Counted from the stretch's first letter, positions 7,175 to 16,962 are shown. The stretch: 64,000 nt of DNA from an uncultured Treponema sp. (GCA_910584475.1 CAJUBD010000007.1:99216-163215); one strand, 5' to 3'. Notes: a model not told the origin generated them from the sequence alone. Translations and numbers: made by a program.

Positions 7175-8443
7175 CTAATTTTCCAGCGCTTGCCTCAAGT
7201 CCGCAATCAAATCTTCCTTGTTTTCAAGTCCGCACGAAAAGCGCACCAAGCCCGCAGGAATTCCTGCCGCCGCAAGTTGCTCGTCGGACATTTGCCTGTG
7301 CGTGCTCGTCGCAGGATTCAGGCAGCAACTCCGTGCGTCCGCGACGTGAGTTTCAATCGCCGCCAATTTCAAAGCCTTCATAAATTTTTGTGCCGCGTCG
7401 CGTCCGCCTTTCAACTCGAACGAAACCACTCCGCATCCGCCGTTCGGCAAATATTTTTGGGCGAGCGAAAAATATTTGTTTCCGCGCAAACCAGAATAAT
7501 TCACGGATTCGACTTTCGGATGCGATGCCAAAAATTCCGCAAGGCTTTGAGCGTTTTCCACATGACGGGCCATTCGGACATGAAGACTTTCCAATCCCAA
7601 ATTCAAAATGAACGCGCTTTGCGGAGACTGAGTGCAGCCAAAGTCGCGCATAAGCTGCGCGGTGCATTTCGTTATGAACGCGCCTTTTCCGAATTTTTGA
7701 GCGTAAGTGATGCCGTGGTAAGAATCGTCGCTCGTGCAAAGCCCCGGGAATTTTTCCTTGTGCGCCATCCAGTCGAAATTTCCCGAATCTACAATCGCGC
7801 CGCCGACGCACGCGCCGTGGCCGTCCATATATTTCGTGGTCGAATGCGTCACGATGTCCGCGCCCCATTCAATCGGCCGGCAATTCACCGGCGTGGGAAA
7901 AGTGTTGTCGACAATGAGCGGCACTCCGTGAGCATGAGCGACGCGAGCGAATTTCTCGATGTCCAAAACCGTGAGCGCGGGATTTGCAATTGTCTCGCCA
8001 AAAACCAATTTCGTGTTTTCGCGGAACGCCGCGTTAAGCTCTTCTTCCGAAGCGTCGGGCGAAACGAAGGTCACTTGGATTCCCATCTTCGCCATCGTGA
8101 CAGAAATCAAATTGAAAGTGCCGCCGTAAATCGAAGACGAAGCGACAATATGTCCGCCATTTTCACAAATATTGAACATAGCGAAAAAATTCGCCGCCTG
8201 CCCGCTCGAAGTGAGCATAGCGGCCGCCCCTCCCTCGAGCGCGGCAATCTTCGCCGCGACAAAGTCGCAAGTGGGATTTTGCAAGCGTGAATAAAAATAG
8301 CCGCTCGCCTCCAAATCAAAAAGCCTTCCCATGTCCTCGCTCGTGTCGTATTTGAACGTGGTGGACTGCACAATCGGAATTTCGCGCGGCTCGCCGTTTT
8401 TGGGCGTATAGCCCGCCTGAACACATTTTGTTTCAATTTTCAT
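7175..8443 (-). CDS. metY: O-acetylhomoserine aminocarboxypropyltransferase (sulfhydrylase)
   Basis: 422 aa, a PLP enzyme of the Cys/Met metabolism family. It makes homocysteine from O-acetylhomoserine and sulfide. The PLP lysine is K204 in THSTTKYMDGHG, and D179 in LIVDNTFPTP contacts the pyridine nitrogen. The long insert and the C-terminal GLVRFSCGLENKEDL are typical of MetY rather than MetB or MetC. The ATG at 8443 has no Shine-Dalgarno but lies 6 nt after a CATAAT -10 box, so the mRNA is probably leaderless. The HAD gene follows. Confidence 0.92.
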   Translation of the reverse strand: MKIETKCVQAGYTPKNGEPREIPIVQSTTFKYDTSEDMGRLFDLEASGYFYSRLQNPTCDFVAAKIAALEGGAAAMLTSSGQAANFFAMFNICENGGHIVASSSIYGGTFNLISVTMAKMGIQVTFVSPDASEEELNAAFRENTKLVFGETIANPALTVLDIEKFARVAHAHGVPLIVDNTFPTPVNCRPIEWGADIVTHSTTKYMDGHGACVGGAIVDSGNFDWMAHKEKFPGLCTSDDSYHGITYAQKFGKGAFITKCTAQLMRDFGCTQSPQSAFILNLGLESLHVRMARHVENAQSLAEFLASHPKVESVNYSGLRGNKYFSLAQKYLPNGGCGVVSFELKGGRDAAQKFMKALKLAAIETHVADARSCCLNPATSTHRQMSDEQLAAAGIPAGLVRFSCGLENKEDLIADLRQALEN

Positions 8444-8449
8444 AAAAGC

Positions 8450-8478
8450 ATTATGCCACAAATTCACAAAAAAATCAA
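8450..8478 (-). promoter_or_regulatory. Promoter of metY (leaderless type)
   Basis: Minus strand: TTGATT (8473-8478), 17 bp, CATAAT (8450-8455), then 6 nt to the ATG at 8443. Confidence 0.7.
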
Positions 8479-8568
8479 CATGTCGCGACGAGAGCATCGA
8501 GGTATGTTGTTCACATAAGGTATCGCGGTCGGGTTTTGCCCCCTATAATATAATTGCAAAAAATCAAA

Positions 8569-8597
8569 TTGCATTATTGCGCGATTTGTGCTATAAT
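8569..8597 (+). promoter_or_regulatory. Promoter of the hybrid histidine kinase, with mini-uORF
   Basis: TTGCAT (8569-8574), 17 bp, TATAAT (8592-8597). The transcript would start near 8602, where an 8-codon frame (ATG 8602, stop 8623-8625) ends 1 nt before the kinase ATG at 8627. Confidence 0.7.
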
Positions 8598-8626
8598 GTT
8601 TATGGCGTTGAAAAACAGGGAATAAG

Positions 8627-11600
8627 ATGCGTGGCAAGTTTTTCTTTATTTTCACAATATTGTTTTCCGTATCTCAAATTTTGTCATCGGAAGATTTTAG
8701 CGCGGTGAAAAAAGATGTTCTATATATTTCCTCCGAACAGACGAAGAGCGCAAGCCTGCAATATTCTGCTATCATAAAAGACGTTCCGCAGGACATCAGG
8801 GTTCACTATCAAATTCTAAATTATGGCGACTATGCGAATTCCGGCTTTTTCGAAAAAAATTCTTTCGGCGCGGTAATAACGGCGGACGACGGCGCGTTTG
8901 ACTTTGTGGCGGAAAATCGCGAGAAATATTTCAACGGACTTCCCGTCATAATTTTGGGAACAAATTCAATTTCAGAAAAGGCGAAAAGAATGCGCTACTC
9001 GCAATTTGTCGAGGACACGACTTTTATAGACGAAAATTTAAAGCTCTGCACGTCGCTTTTTCCGACAAGAAAAAAAATAGTTTTCGTGGTAAATTCCGAA
9101 GAACAAAAGGAAGCGTGCGCGGAGAAAGCAAAAAAATACGATTTCAAATATGAATTCAAAGATATTGCCGGAATATCAAAAGAAGAGCTACAAAGCGATT
9201 TTTCCGCGCTCGAAAAATGCATAATACTTTTTCCACCCTCCGCGAAAGACTCCCCGAAAGGCTCGCTGAATCCAGATCAAGCCATCGACGCGATTTGCCA
9301 TAGCAGTGAAAATCCAATCTTCGCGTGCCACGACATCGGATTCGGTGAAGGCGTTCTTGGCGGATATTTTTTCTCGCTCGAAGATTTGGCGGCGAAAGTC
9401 ACACGCGCAATAAACATGATTCTCGCGCCACAATATTTGGAAGAAAGCGCGCAAATCCAGGCAAATTATTATTTCGACAAGAAGCAAATGCGAAAATTCA
9501 GCATTTCAAGGAAATCGCTCAATTCAAGGACAAAATACATAAACGAGACGGCGGAAAATTCCAAAAGTCGCCATGCTTTCGTTTTCTTTCTAGCGAGCGT
9601 GATTTTTTTGGTGGCGATAATTCTCATAGTGTTTTTCACGCGGAAAAAAATTCTGCTTCAAAAAGATTTGCTGGACGAAGAACGCATGAAATTCAGTTCA
9701 GTTATAGAACAAAGCGACACGCTCTTTTGGGAATGCTATTTCGCGGACAAAAATTACGAAGATGAAAACGAAAGCGAAAAAAGATACACGAACATCGCGC
9801 AGCAATGGATAGATTCCGACATAGTTCCGCAAGAATATGTCATTCAATACAACAAAGCGATTCGCGACTTGAGAAGCGGCATGGAAACAGTTTCACTTGA
9901 CTTGCCGCTTTCCCAGCAAGACACGCACACTCACCTTATGAACACCACTTGGAAGCATGTCGTCTTCCGCGCGATAAAAAGCCACAACGAACGAGGCATT
10001 CGCGCGATCGCGACCGCGACAGACATCACCAGCCAAAAGCGCGAGGAAGAGGAATATGAAAGCGAAATATCCTACCGCCTGTTCGTGAACAAAGAGTATC
10101 CCGTATATACGCGTCTAAACCTCACGAGCAACATCGTGATGGAAAGAATGGTAAATATTCCTGAATTGAAAATATCGGCATCCGACATCACTGCCGACGG
10201 AGAACTCGCGCTCATAGCGAAAACTGCGACTAACAGCGGTCAAAATCCAAACTTCGCAGAAATCCTGCAACGCAAAGAATTGCTCACTTTGTTTATGGAT
10301 GGAACGCGAACGCATGAATGCGATTTTCATTTTATTTTTCCGAACGAAATGATTCATTGGTACAAGCTGACTGTCGATCTTTCCCCGAATCCATACACAA
10401 GTTGCATCGAGGCAAACATCTATATGCGCGAAATCACCGACTTGAAGATTATGGCGATTTCCAAAGATTCGGTTTTGGACGAAGAAGTGGAATATATTTT
10501 TTGGCTCGACATAAACAACGCGCGATGCAATTTCATTCACCGCGCGAATGGAGCGAATTGGATTCCGGAAAATCTGGGCGACGATTACGCGGAACTCGTG
10601 GACTTTCTCTTGAACAATCTGATCAGCACGAAAGATTGCGTCGCCGCAAAAGAATTCTTCGCGCTCAAAAACCTGACGATACAACTGAAAGACAAGTCCG
10701 CCGCCAACTGCACATTTGAAATCACGACCGACAACCTGCGAATCGCGATAAAGCAAGTGCGCTCATACTATCTCAAAGGAAACCAAAACATAATTCTGTT
10801 CATCTGCCGCGACATCACGGACATAACGCTTTTTGAAAAATTGCAGAACGAAAAGCTCTCGCGGGCAATCGAGCAGATGGAAAAAGCCAACGCCTCAAAA
10901 AGCGACTTCCTTTCGCGCATGAGCCACGACTTGCGCACGCCGATGAACGGAATACTCGGAATGGCGCAGCTTGCCGAAGACGAACTGAACCAGCCTCAGG
11001 CGATTCAGGAAGACCTGCGGAAAATAAAATCCTCTTCCCAATATATGCTCGGGCTTTTGAACGACATCCTCGACATGTCGAAAATCGAAAGCGGAAAAAT
11101 GGAAATCCGCAAGAGCCGCAACAGCGTGGGCGAAATGCTCGAAAGCGTCGTCACTATGGCAAATTCTATGTGCCAAAGCAATGGAATAGCTTTCCATTGC
11201 AACATGGACGCGAAAAAGTACATGAACACCTTCATAAACATAGACCGACTGCACATTCAGCAAGTGATAATGAACCTGCTTTCCAACGCGTCGAAGTTCA
11301 CGCCGAAAGGCGGGCGAGTCGATTTTCTCGTAAACATACTTGGCCGCAAAGGCGACATAGTAAACACGGAATTCGTCATATCCGACACTGGCAGCGGAAT
11401 GACAAAGGAATTCCAAAAGGTAATGTTCGACTCGTTCACGCAAGACGTGAACTCGATAAACAAGGTCGGCACGGGTCTTGGCCTTTCAATCGTGCACAAC
11501 CTTGTCCAACTGATGAACGGAAAAATCGAATGTGAGTCCGCGCCCGGGCAAGGCACAAAATTTGTCATACGAATGGACATAGAATTTCTCGAAGAAACTA

Positions 11601-12034
11601 GCGACGATGACAAAACGGATTCGGCGCAAAAATCCAGCAAGGCGGTCGAACTCACCGGCAAAAGGATTCTGCTCGTCGAAGACAATCCGCTCAATCAGGA
11701 AATTTCGCGCCGCCTCTTGCAGAAGAAGGGCATGATCGTAACCACGGTGGAAAACGGTCTTATCGCGCTCGACACATTCTCGCAAAGCAAGATGAATTCG
11801 TTCGACTTGATTTTGATGGACGTCATGATGCCGGTAATGGGCGGAATAGAATCCGCCACAAAAATCCGCGCCTTGGAACGCCAAGACGCGAAAGAGATTC
11901 CGATCATCGCGCTCACCGCCAACGCGTTTACCGAGGACATAGAAAAATGCATAAAGGCGGGAATGAACACGCATCTCTCAAAGCCGATAAATCCCGTCCT
12001 TCTCATAAACACGATTACAGAATACCTTTCCTAG
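8627..12034 (+). CDS. Hybrid sensor histidine kinase with periplasmic sensor domain
   Basis: 1135 aa. Order: signal peptide (1-20); periplasmic region of about 290 aa resembling an ABC-type substrate-binding sensor (YINEXTRACELL-like FGAVITADDG, PVIILGTNS and GEGVLGGYFF); a membrane helix at about 317-338; PAS-like cytoplasmic regions; HisKA with phospho-acceptor H767 in MSHDLRTPMNG; HATPase_c (N box NLLSNASKF, G1 DTGSGM, G2 GTGLGLSIV); and a receiver with D1065 in LILMDVMMP. It should sense a ligand outside the inner membrane and relay phosphate to its own receiver. No partner regulator is adjacent. AGGGA precedes the start. The 3' end overlaps the convergent neighbour by 4 bp. Confidence 0.93.
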   Translation: MRGKFFFIFTILFSVSQILSSEDFSAVKKDVLYISSEQTKSASLQYSAIIKDVPQDIRVHYQILNYGDYANSGFFEKNSFGAVITADDGAFDFVAENREKYFNGLPVIILGTNSISEKAKRMRYSQFVEDTTFIDENLKLCTSLFPTRKKIVFVVNSEEQKEACAEKAKKYDFKYEFKDIAGISKEELQSDFSALEKCIILFPPSAKDSPKGSLNPDQAIDAICHSSENPIFACHDIGFGEGVLGGYFFSLEDLAAKVTRAINMILAPQYLEESAQIQANYYFDKKQMRKFSISRKSLNSRTKYINETAENSKSRHAFVFFLASVIFLVAIILIVFFTRKKILLQKDLLDEERMKFSSVIEQSDTLFWECYFADKNYEDENESEKRYTNIAQQWIDSDIVPQEYVIQYNKAIRDLRSGMETVSLDLPLSQQDTHTHLMNTTWKHVVFRAIKSHNERGIRAIATATDITSQKREEEEYESEISYRLFVNKEYPVYTRLNLTSNIVMERMVNIPELKISASDITADGELALIAKTATNSGQNPNFAEILQRKELLTLFMDGTRTHECDFHFIFPNEMIHWYKLTVDLSPNPYTSCIEANIYMREITDLKIMAISKDSVLDEEVEYIFWLDINNARCNFIHRANGANWIPENLGDDYAELVDFLLNNLISTKDCVAAKEFFALKNLTIQLKDKSAANCTFEITTDNLRIAIKQVRSYYLKGNQNIILFICRDITDITLFEKLQNEKLSRAIEQMEKANASKSDFLSRMSHDLRTPMNGILGMAQLAEDELNQPQAIQEDLRKIKSSSQYMLGLLNDILDMSKIESGKMEIRKSRNSVGEMLESVVTMANSMCQSNGIAFHCNMDAKKYMNTFINIDRLHIQQVIMNLLSNASKFTPKGGRVDFLVNILGRKGDIVNTEFVISDTGSGMTKEFQKVMFDSFTQDVNSINKVGTGLGLSIVHNLVQLMNGKIECESAPGQGTKFVIRMDIEFLEETSDDDKTDSAQKSSKAVELTGKRILLVEDNPLNQEISRRLLQKKGMIVTTVENGLIALDTFSQSKMNSFDLILMDVMMPVMGGIESATKIRALERQDAKEIPIIALTANAFTEDIEKCIKAGMNTHLSKPINPVLLINTITEYLS

Positions 12035-13254
12035 TTCGTGGGCAAAAATTGCGCGGACGGAAGGTTTTCCACGGAAGTCTCGATTTCGATCTCGGTTTCT
12101 TCTCCGGGCATCTCATATTCAAGCTCAAGATCCGTCTCTTCGGACAAAGGCACAATTTTTCTGACCCTTTTCGTTTTCAGGCGTCTCGGCTTGTATTTTA
12201 TGTAGCTGCGGCGGTTCAAATATTTTTTGCAATATCTCGCTCCGATTTGAATCTGGTATTCCCACACATAGTCAAACGACCGCATATTCCTGTTCGAGCC
12301 AAAATTGCCATTGTCCAAGGAAAACATGCCTCCGGCGATCGCGCTCCACCTGCTGCTTATCGGGAACTCGACATTAAGCTTTAGCCCCACTCCCAAATTG
12401 AAGTATTCCCACATATCATGTATTTGATACATCATGTGCAGTCCCAACTGCGTGTCAAAGAAAAGCCTCTCCCGAAAATTGATTGAAAGCGACGGAGCGA
12501 CAAACCAGTCGAAGGCGTAAAGAATCACTTGGTTCGCAATCTGCTTCACATCCCTGAACGTATAGTTGTACGGATAATATATCGCCATTCGTGCCATGAA
12601 ATTCAATTCGGAGGCTTCGCCGAGCCGTATGAAATCGTGCGACTTGGCTTCATAAAAAACGCCGATCATCTTGTCCTTCCAGACAAAATTGCTCACGTCG
12701 GTTTTCTTTTGAATCCTGATGACGGAAGCCGCGGACAAACCCCAATTCTGCAAAATTCCAAAACGATATTGGTCGGCGGTCAGCTCCTCTATTGTAGGCC
12801 AATGTTCGGGGTCGTCTTGCGATTCGCCGCGGGACTTCTTTTTTTCGGCAAGCGTTTCTTCGCCCTCCGATTCAGCGTCGGCGACTTCAAGCGAATTCAT
12901 TTCTGCCTGCGAAGAATCGATTACGATTTCGGCATTCATTTCTTCTTGCCCCGTCGCAAGCGACGCTTCTTCGGACAAATCCCCGGACTCGGCATTTTCG
13001 TTCGCTTCGGAAGTTTCGTCCGATTCGGAGGCTTTTTTAGAAGCCCGCTTCTTTTTGGGCGCACGCTCTTTCTTTACGCGCGTCTTTTTCTGCTTTTTCT
13101 CGCCGAGCGTCTCTTCGCTCATCGATTCAGCGTCGGCTTCGAGCGAAACCGCTTCCTCCTGCGAAGAGACGATTTCGCCTTCGACATTTTGCGCGTACAA
13201 ATCGCACAAAAGAGAGAAAATCAATATCGCCGACAAAAACCACTTTCGTGACAA
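12031..13254 (-). CDS. Exported acidic-repeat protein with C-terminal barrel-like region
   Basis: 407 aa from a TTG at 13254, with AAGGAG 8 nt upstream; a longer TTG start at 13296 lacks a ribosome-binding site. Signal peptide MSRKWFLSAILIFSLLCDLY is followed by an Ala-Gln cleavage context. Residues about 25-150 are a low-complexity acidic/basic stretch with imperfect repeats (SLEADAESMSEETL, SLEVADAESEGEETL). The C-terminal 240 residues alternate aromatic and polar residues in strand-like segments (MARMAIYYPYNYTF, FFDTQLGLHMMYQ), as in outer-membrane proteins. Function is unknown. It is convergent with the kinase gene. Confidence 0.75.
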   Translation of the reverse strand: MSRKWFLSAILIFSLLCDLYAQNVEGEIVSSQEEAVSLEADAESMSEETLGEKKQKKTRVKKERAPKKKRASKKASESDETSEANENAESGDLSEEASLATGQEEMNAEIVIDSSQAEMNSLEVADAESEGEETLAEKKKSRGESQDDPEHWPTIEELTADQYRFGILQNWGLSAASVIRIQKKTDVSNFVWKDKMIGVFYEAKSHDFIRLGEASELNFMARMAIYYPYNYTFRDVKQIANQVILYAFDWFVAPSLSINFRERLFFDTQLGLHMMYQIHDMWEYFNLGVGLKLNVEFPISSRWSAIAGGMFSLDNGNFGSNRNMRSFDYVWEYQIQIGARYCKKYLNRRSYIKYKPRRLKTKRVRKIVPLSEETDLELEYEMPGEETEIEIETSVENLPSAQFLPTN

Positions 13255-13296
13255 TTTTAAACACTCCTTGAAAATTAAGTCCGCAGGAAATGTCAA

Positions 13297-13457
13297 TTTC
13301 CGAGGAACTTAATTTCGCCCGCGTTAGCAACTTGTCGCGGCGCGGGCAAGTACAAAATAGATTGTCGGGTCAAGCCCGACAATGACAAATAAGCGAGTTT
13401 GCAAAGCAAACTCGAAGTTAAAGTTTGCGGCGGCATTTCGACGCAAACTTTAAACCC
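13297..13457. repeat. Hairpin-rich dispersed element downstream of the small lipoprotein gene
   Basis: Contains GATTGTCGGG/CCCGACAAT, CGAGTTTGC/GCAAACTCG with loop AAA, and GTTTGCG/CGCAAAC stems in a row. The CCCGACAAT block with its flanks recurs at 43232-43305. No coding frame. Confidence 0.7.
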
Positions 13458-13458
13458 G

Positions 13459-13827
13459 CTATTTCGTATGATAAAGTGTGAGCCGTTGGACTTCCTTGTC
13501 GCTGGTGGTCCAATCCACATAAAGTATGGAACCGCGTATGTCCCATTCCGTCACCGTATTCATCGCCTCTCCGTTCGGCAATGTGCAGTTAAACGAAATC
13601 ACGTTTTCCACGACCGAATAGGAGCCGCTATATTCCTCTGCCTCGCCGCCAGCATAAATCGTAACGCTAAAAGAGCCGTCATCGAGAAACATAATTTTGT
13701 TTCCAAGATTGTCGCTCCAGTTGCCATAAAGCGGCGACGGCGCATAGCACGAAGCAAGGCAAAACGAAACCAAGCCTCCCAACGCAAGCGTGACGCCAAG
13801 CATTTTTCCCGCAAATTTTTTCCACAT
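13459..13827 (-). CDS. Small lipoprotein
   Basis: 122 aa. Signal peptide with lipobox LASC (Cys27), then a compact 95-residue domain of predicted beta strands (GNWSDNLGNKIMFLDDGSFS) similar in style to lipocalin-like META or DUF-type lipoproteins that test a parameter against a fill value. It starts 1 bp after the stop of the 784-aa FN3 lipoprotein, so the two are one operon and probably act together at the cell envelope. Function is unknown. Confidence 0.8.
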   Translation of the reverse strand: MWKKFAGKMLGVTLALGGLVSFCLASCYAPSPLYGNWSDNLGNKIMFLDDGSFSVTIYAGGEAEEYSGSYSVVENVISFNCTLPNGEAMNTVTEWDIRGSILYVDWTTSDKEVQRLTLYHTK

Positions 13828-13828
13828 A

Positions 13829-16183
13829 TTATTTTTCTCCTGCCTTCCAATCCACTTCTATATAGTCCGAATCTATGCCGTCGCGGATGACGCCGTAAGT
13901 GCCGCCGCCCGCCTTGCCGCCTTTTATCTGAACTTTGTCATAGCGCACTTTGCCTGGATACATTCCGCGGCAAGTAACGATGCCATCCATATTGCCGTTC
14001 GCGCTCATATTGGAAGTGGTGTTCGTGTCGCCGTCGAACAAAAAGTAAATGCCCAAAGATTTATCGTCATTTATCCAAGAATCAGCGTAATTTGTGTATG
14101 GCATCGTAATTCGCGCTCCCAATCCTTCAACTTTCGCCCTATAACCCAATGTTCCGCTAATGTCGCCATTTATAGTTTCGCTTCCGACTTTATCCAAATT
14201 ATTCGGTTTGTGCATCAGCGTGAGCTTTTTCTGCGAGGATTCGACCGTCTTGCGTTCTTCTTTCATATATTGCCAGACAGACAACGCACCGTAGCCCCAA
14301 CCGCGCCCCTGCGTCCTGTCGATGACATTTTCCTTCAAGACTGGAGCGTCTACCTGCGAATAGTTCGTGCCTTGACCCATCGAATTGAGCGAAAGTACGC
14401 GATAATAGTAAATTATGCCGGGCTTTGCCGCATCGTTTTTGTCGATAAACTCGCGAACTTTTATCGGAGAATCAGTGATTCTTTTCCAGCCGGAATCCCT
14501 TTGGCTTGAACGGAATACATAGTAAGACGACTCCGCGCTGCCTTCAGGCGCTTGCCAAGTGATTTTCACTGGATGAACGCCATTGGAATTAGACCCTGGA
14601 TCTTTTTTATCCGAAACGGAGCCAGGCTTGTAGCTATCATAGTCCCCCACCATCACGCCCTTCGTGGCAATGACATCCTGCGCGGCATAAGGTGCGGGCG
14701 CGGCTATTTTGCTTTGCGCGCTTTCCTTGCCTCCAAACACAGTCGTCATAACATAGAAATCATCCGACTTCACTTCCACAGAATAATATCCGTCGGCATC
14801 AGACTCGCCAGATGAAGAGACTCCCGATAATACTTTCATGAGAGCATTTTCTGAAGATCCTGCATACACATTGTATGTATATACCTTTGCATCTTCTGGA
14901 GTCTTGTCTCCGTCTGGAAGATAATGAGCACTTCCGATAGGCGCGGTGAATTTTATTATGCAATGAGCACTGTCGCCCTCCTTCTTTGAAACCACGACGG
15001 CAGGAGGCGGGCTTATGATGAATCCTTGCGCTGGATCTTCGCTACCAGGACCAGAATCAGACATCGGTCCTTTCTTGATAACATCATCTTCATCCTTCGA
15101 GTACGCCTGCACATAGTAATAATAATATGTGTCGCCTAGCAATTTTTGTGTATCCTTATAAGGGGAAGAATCTACATTCGTTGCAAGCGGCACCAAAGTG
15201 GAACTAGAAGAGCTAGAACGATAAATACAATATTTAATTCCTTCTTCTTCATCTTCTTTCCAAGAAATTTCTATGCCCTCTGTGGCAGTGACATTTCCCC
15301 TGCCATTATTGACTTTAACTTCCGTCACTTCATTAGGCGCACCTGGAATCTTCGTATATCCCAAAGCCACAGGGCTTTCCACGCTTTCGCTTCCATTGCC
15401 CGAAATCGCTTTTATTACATAATACAAATCTTTTCCAGAATAAGCCGCTTCGACTGTATCTGAATAGGCATTTCGGGGAGTACTGCCAATTCGCTTCAAG
15501 TTTGAGCCGTTAGACTCTCGAGTTCTGTATATTTCGTAACTGCTCGCGCCGTCCACAGAATCCCAAGTCACGTCTATTTTGTCTTCGCTTTTACCCATGC
15601 TAGCATTCACATTCGCCGCAGGCGAAAATAAAGCCGCCAATGACGACTTGGTGAAATCGCTCGCGTCATAACCTGCAGAGGGATTTTCCGCACTGACCCT
15701 GTAAAAATACGCGTAACCATAGCGAACGTTTTCGTAATTCAATTCATTTGAAAATTTGCCGTCTATGATAATGTCAGTATATGAAGTGTCGTATATAGAT
15801 TTAGTATAATCCATCACATCGTAGTCTTCATCTTTTGGCTCTGCAAAACTTCCGTTGGCCTTTTTTTCCGTCACTACCGCGCGTTCCAAACGATAGTAAG
15901 CGGCGTTATCGACCTTTTCCCAAGAAATCCTTATTTTGTCCTGAAATTCATATTTGTCCACATAGATCTTAGACGGCGCAGGCAGCGTTCCGCCGACAGT
16001 TTCCTTTTTGAAAAAATCCACTAGAGACGAAGTTCCGGAAGTCGGCATATCCACTTTGCCCTGAAAAAAATTGGAGCAAGAAGCGAGCGCGAGGCAAACG
16101 CCAAGCAAGACCGCAAAAAGCGCAAATGGCGAGCGCCCCTTTTTTGAGAAAATCCATTTTTTATACCAAACAATTTTATCCAT
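13829..16183 (-). CDS. Fibronectin type III repeat lipoprotein
   Basis: 784 aa. Lipobox ALASC at about residue 35, then a run of fibronectin-III-like repeats of about 90-100 aa, recognised by the recurring W-x-x-V-x-x-A-x-x-Y-x-[IVL]-[YE]-R core (ISWEKVDNAAYYRLERA, VTWDSVDGASSYEIYRT, ISWKEDEEEGIKYCIYR, ITWQAPEGSAESSYYVFR). The C-terminal 140 residues form a separate Gly-rich domain. GGGGTGAAAA precedes the ATG. FN3 arrays usually mediate surface binding. It shares layout, and probably ancestry, with the 1351-aa protein at 21967-26022 on the other side of the toxin-antitoxin island. Confidence 0.88.
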   Translation of the reverse strand: MDKIVWYKKWIFSKKGRSPFALFAVLLGVCLALASCSNFFQGKVDMPTSGTSSLVDFFKKETVGGTLPAPSKIYVDKYEFQDKIRISWEKVDNAAYYRLERAVVTEKKANGSFAEPKDEDYDVMDYTKSIYDTSYTDIIIDGKFSNELNYENVRYGYAYFYRVSAENPSAGYDASDFTKSSLAALFSPAANVNASMGKSEDKIDVTWDSVDGASSYEIYRTRESNGSNLKRIGSTPRNAYSDTVEAAYSGKDLYYVIKAISGNGSESVESPVALGYTKIPGAPNEVTEVKVNNGRGNVTATEGIEISWKEDEEEGIKYCIYRSSSSSSTLVPLATNVDSSPYKDTQKLLGDTYYYYYVQAYSKDEDDVIKKGPMSDSGPGSEDPAQGFIISPPPAVVVSKKEGDSAHCIIKFTAPIGSAHYLPDGDKTPEDAKVYTYNVYAGSSENALMKVLSGVSSSGESDADGYYSVEVKSDDFYVMTTVFGGKESAQSKIAAPAPYAAQDVIATKGVMVGDYDSYKPGSVSDKKDPGSNSNGVHPVKITWQAPEGSAESSYYVFRSSQRDSGWKRITDSPIKVREFIDKNDAAKPGIIYYYRVLSLNSMGQGTNYSQVDAPVLKENVIDRTQGRGWGYGALSVWQYMKEERKTVESSQKKLTLMHKPNNLDKVGSETINGDISGTLGYRAKVEGLGARITMPYTNYADSWINDDKSLGIYFLFDGDTNTTSNMSANGNMDGIVTCRGMYPGKVRYDKVQIKGGKAGGGTYGVIRDGIDSDYIEVDWKAGEK

Positions 16184-16241
16184 TTTTCACCCCACGACGG
16201 ACGATTTTACAGTACGAAACGCGCCACAGCGGCGTTCCGAA

Positions 16242-16372
16242 TGCCCTTGCCTGCCTCGTCATCGCCCCACCTTGACGCATTGTCATTGTTTCACTTTGAC
16301 GCATTGTCATTGTCTCACCTTGACCCGACAACCCATTCCCGCGACAGATTCCCATGCCAATGATGGCTCGCA
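16242..16372. repeat. Inter-cassette repeat R1 of the toxin-antitoxin island
   Basis: First of four related repeats (others at 16963-17094, 17724-17890 and 18494-18655). Plus-strand core: CCTTGACGCATTGTCATTGT, present one to three times, then CCCGACAA and a ATTCCCGCGACAGATTCCC block. It lies between the FN3 lipoprotein gene and the first cassette. Confidence 0.8.
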
Positions 16373-16381
16373 ATTGCGCAT

Positions 16382-16666
16382 TCACGCAATTTTCTCCAAC
16401 GAATCTTGAATCGTCCTGCCGTTTTTATAAAGAACCTCCGCATCCAAATCAAGACAATTCGCGCCATCATATTTTCCGTCAAGCGTCCACGCCAAAGTAT
16501 GATTAAGAACAGTGCAATTGTTTCTGTAAAAGTCCTCGTTCTCCAAAACCTTGAACACGCCCTGCCCCACAAGGTGCGAAACATCGCATTCTTTTATTAC
16601 GCCGTCAGAAAAATAAACATCAACCTTGTAATTTTTTTTCGGAATAACCTGAATCACCGTGTTCAT
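16382..16666 (-). CDS. DUF2442 family protein (putative antitoxin or partner)
   Basis: 94 aa. The DUF2442 pattern is clear: YKVDVYFSDGVIKECDVS, a central FKVLENEDFYRNNCTV, then TLAWTLDGKYDGANCLDLDAEVLY. The start at 16666 follows GGAGGAAAACGAAAA; the longer open frame upstream is part of the preceding gene read in another frame. It is 23 bp downstream of a DUF4160 gene. The DUF4160-DUF2442 pair is a frequent two-gene module listed among predicted toxin-antitoxin systems. Confidence 0.88.
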   Translation of the reverse strand: MNTVIQVIPKKNYKVDVYFSDGVIKECDVSHLVGQGVFKVLENEDFYRNNCTVLNHTLAWTLDGKYDGANCLDLDAEVLYKNGRTIQDSLEKIA

Positions 16667-16689
16667 TTTTCGTTTTCCTCCTTGTCCGC

Positions 16690-16947
16690 TTAAAGCGGCT
16701 TGATCTTTTTCGGCATTTTCTTGTCTTTTAGATCGTTCCACACCGCCATAAGTTCCTCTTTGTGCAGTTCGCACCATCCTAAAATCATTTTTGCCTTGTT
16801 TGCAGGCAACATTCCTTTTAAAATCACGCAATTTTGAATGTCCACCAGTGCCATAAAACTTGCATATTCCGCATGAATGTGCGGTGGAAGATGGTCGTCC
16901 CAATACGCATATACTTTGATTCCATTGAATTCGCTTAACAATGGCAT
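16690..16947 (-). CDS. DUF4160 family protein
   Basis: 85 aa, the normal length for DUF4160. Diagnostic stretches are IKVYAYWDDHLPPHIHAEY and AKMILGWCELHKEELMAVWND; the His-rich PPHIH motif is characteristic. The ribosome-binding site GGAGG lies 9 nt before the ATG, immediately after repeat R2. First gene of the DUF4160-DUF2442 cassette. Confidence 0.9.
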   Translation of the reverse strand: MPLLSEFNGIKVYAYWDDHLPPHIHAEYASFMALVDIQNCVILKGMLPANKAKMILGWCELHKEELMAVWNDLKDKKMPKKIKPL

Positions 16948-16962
16948 ATTTCATATCCTCCT

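Noticed and set aside
7118..8290. 390-aa plus-strand frame opposite metY
   Set aside because: Arg/His/Ser-rich antisense shadow of a clearly coding metY. There is no RBS or family pattern.
16667..16954. N-terminal extension of the DUF2442 gene to 190 aa
   Set aside because: It is the DUF4160 gene read in another frame. The DUF2442 start at 16666 has its own GGAGG.
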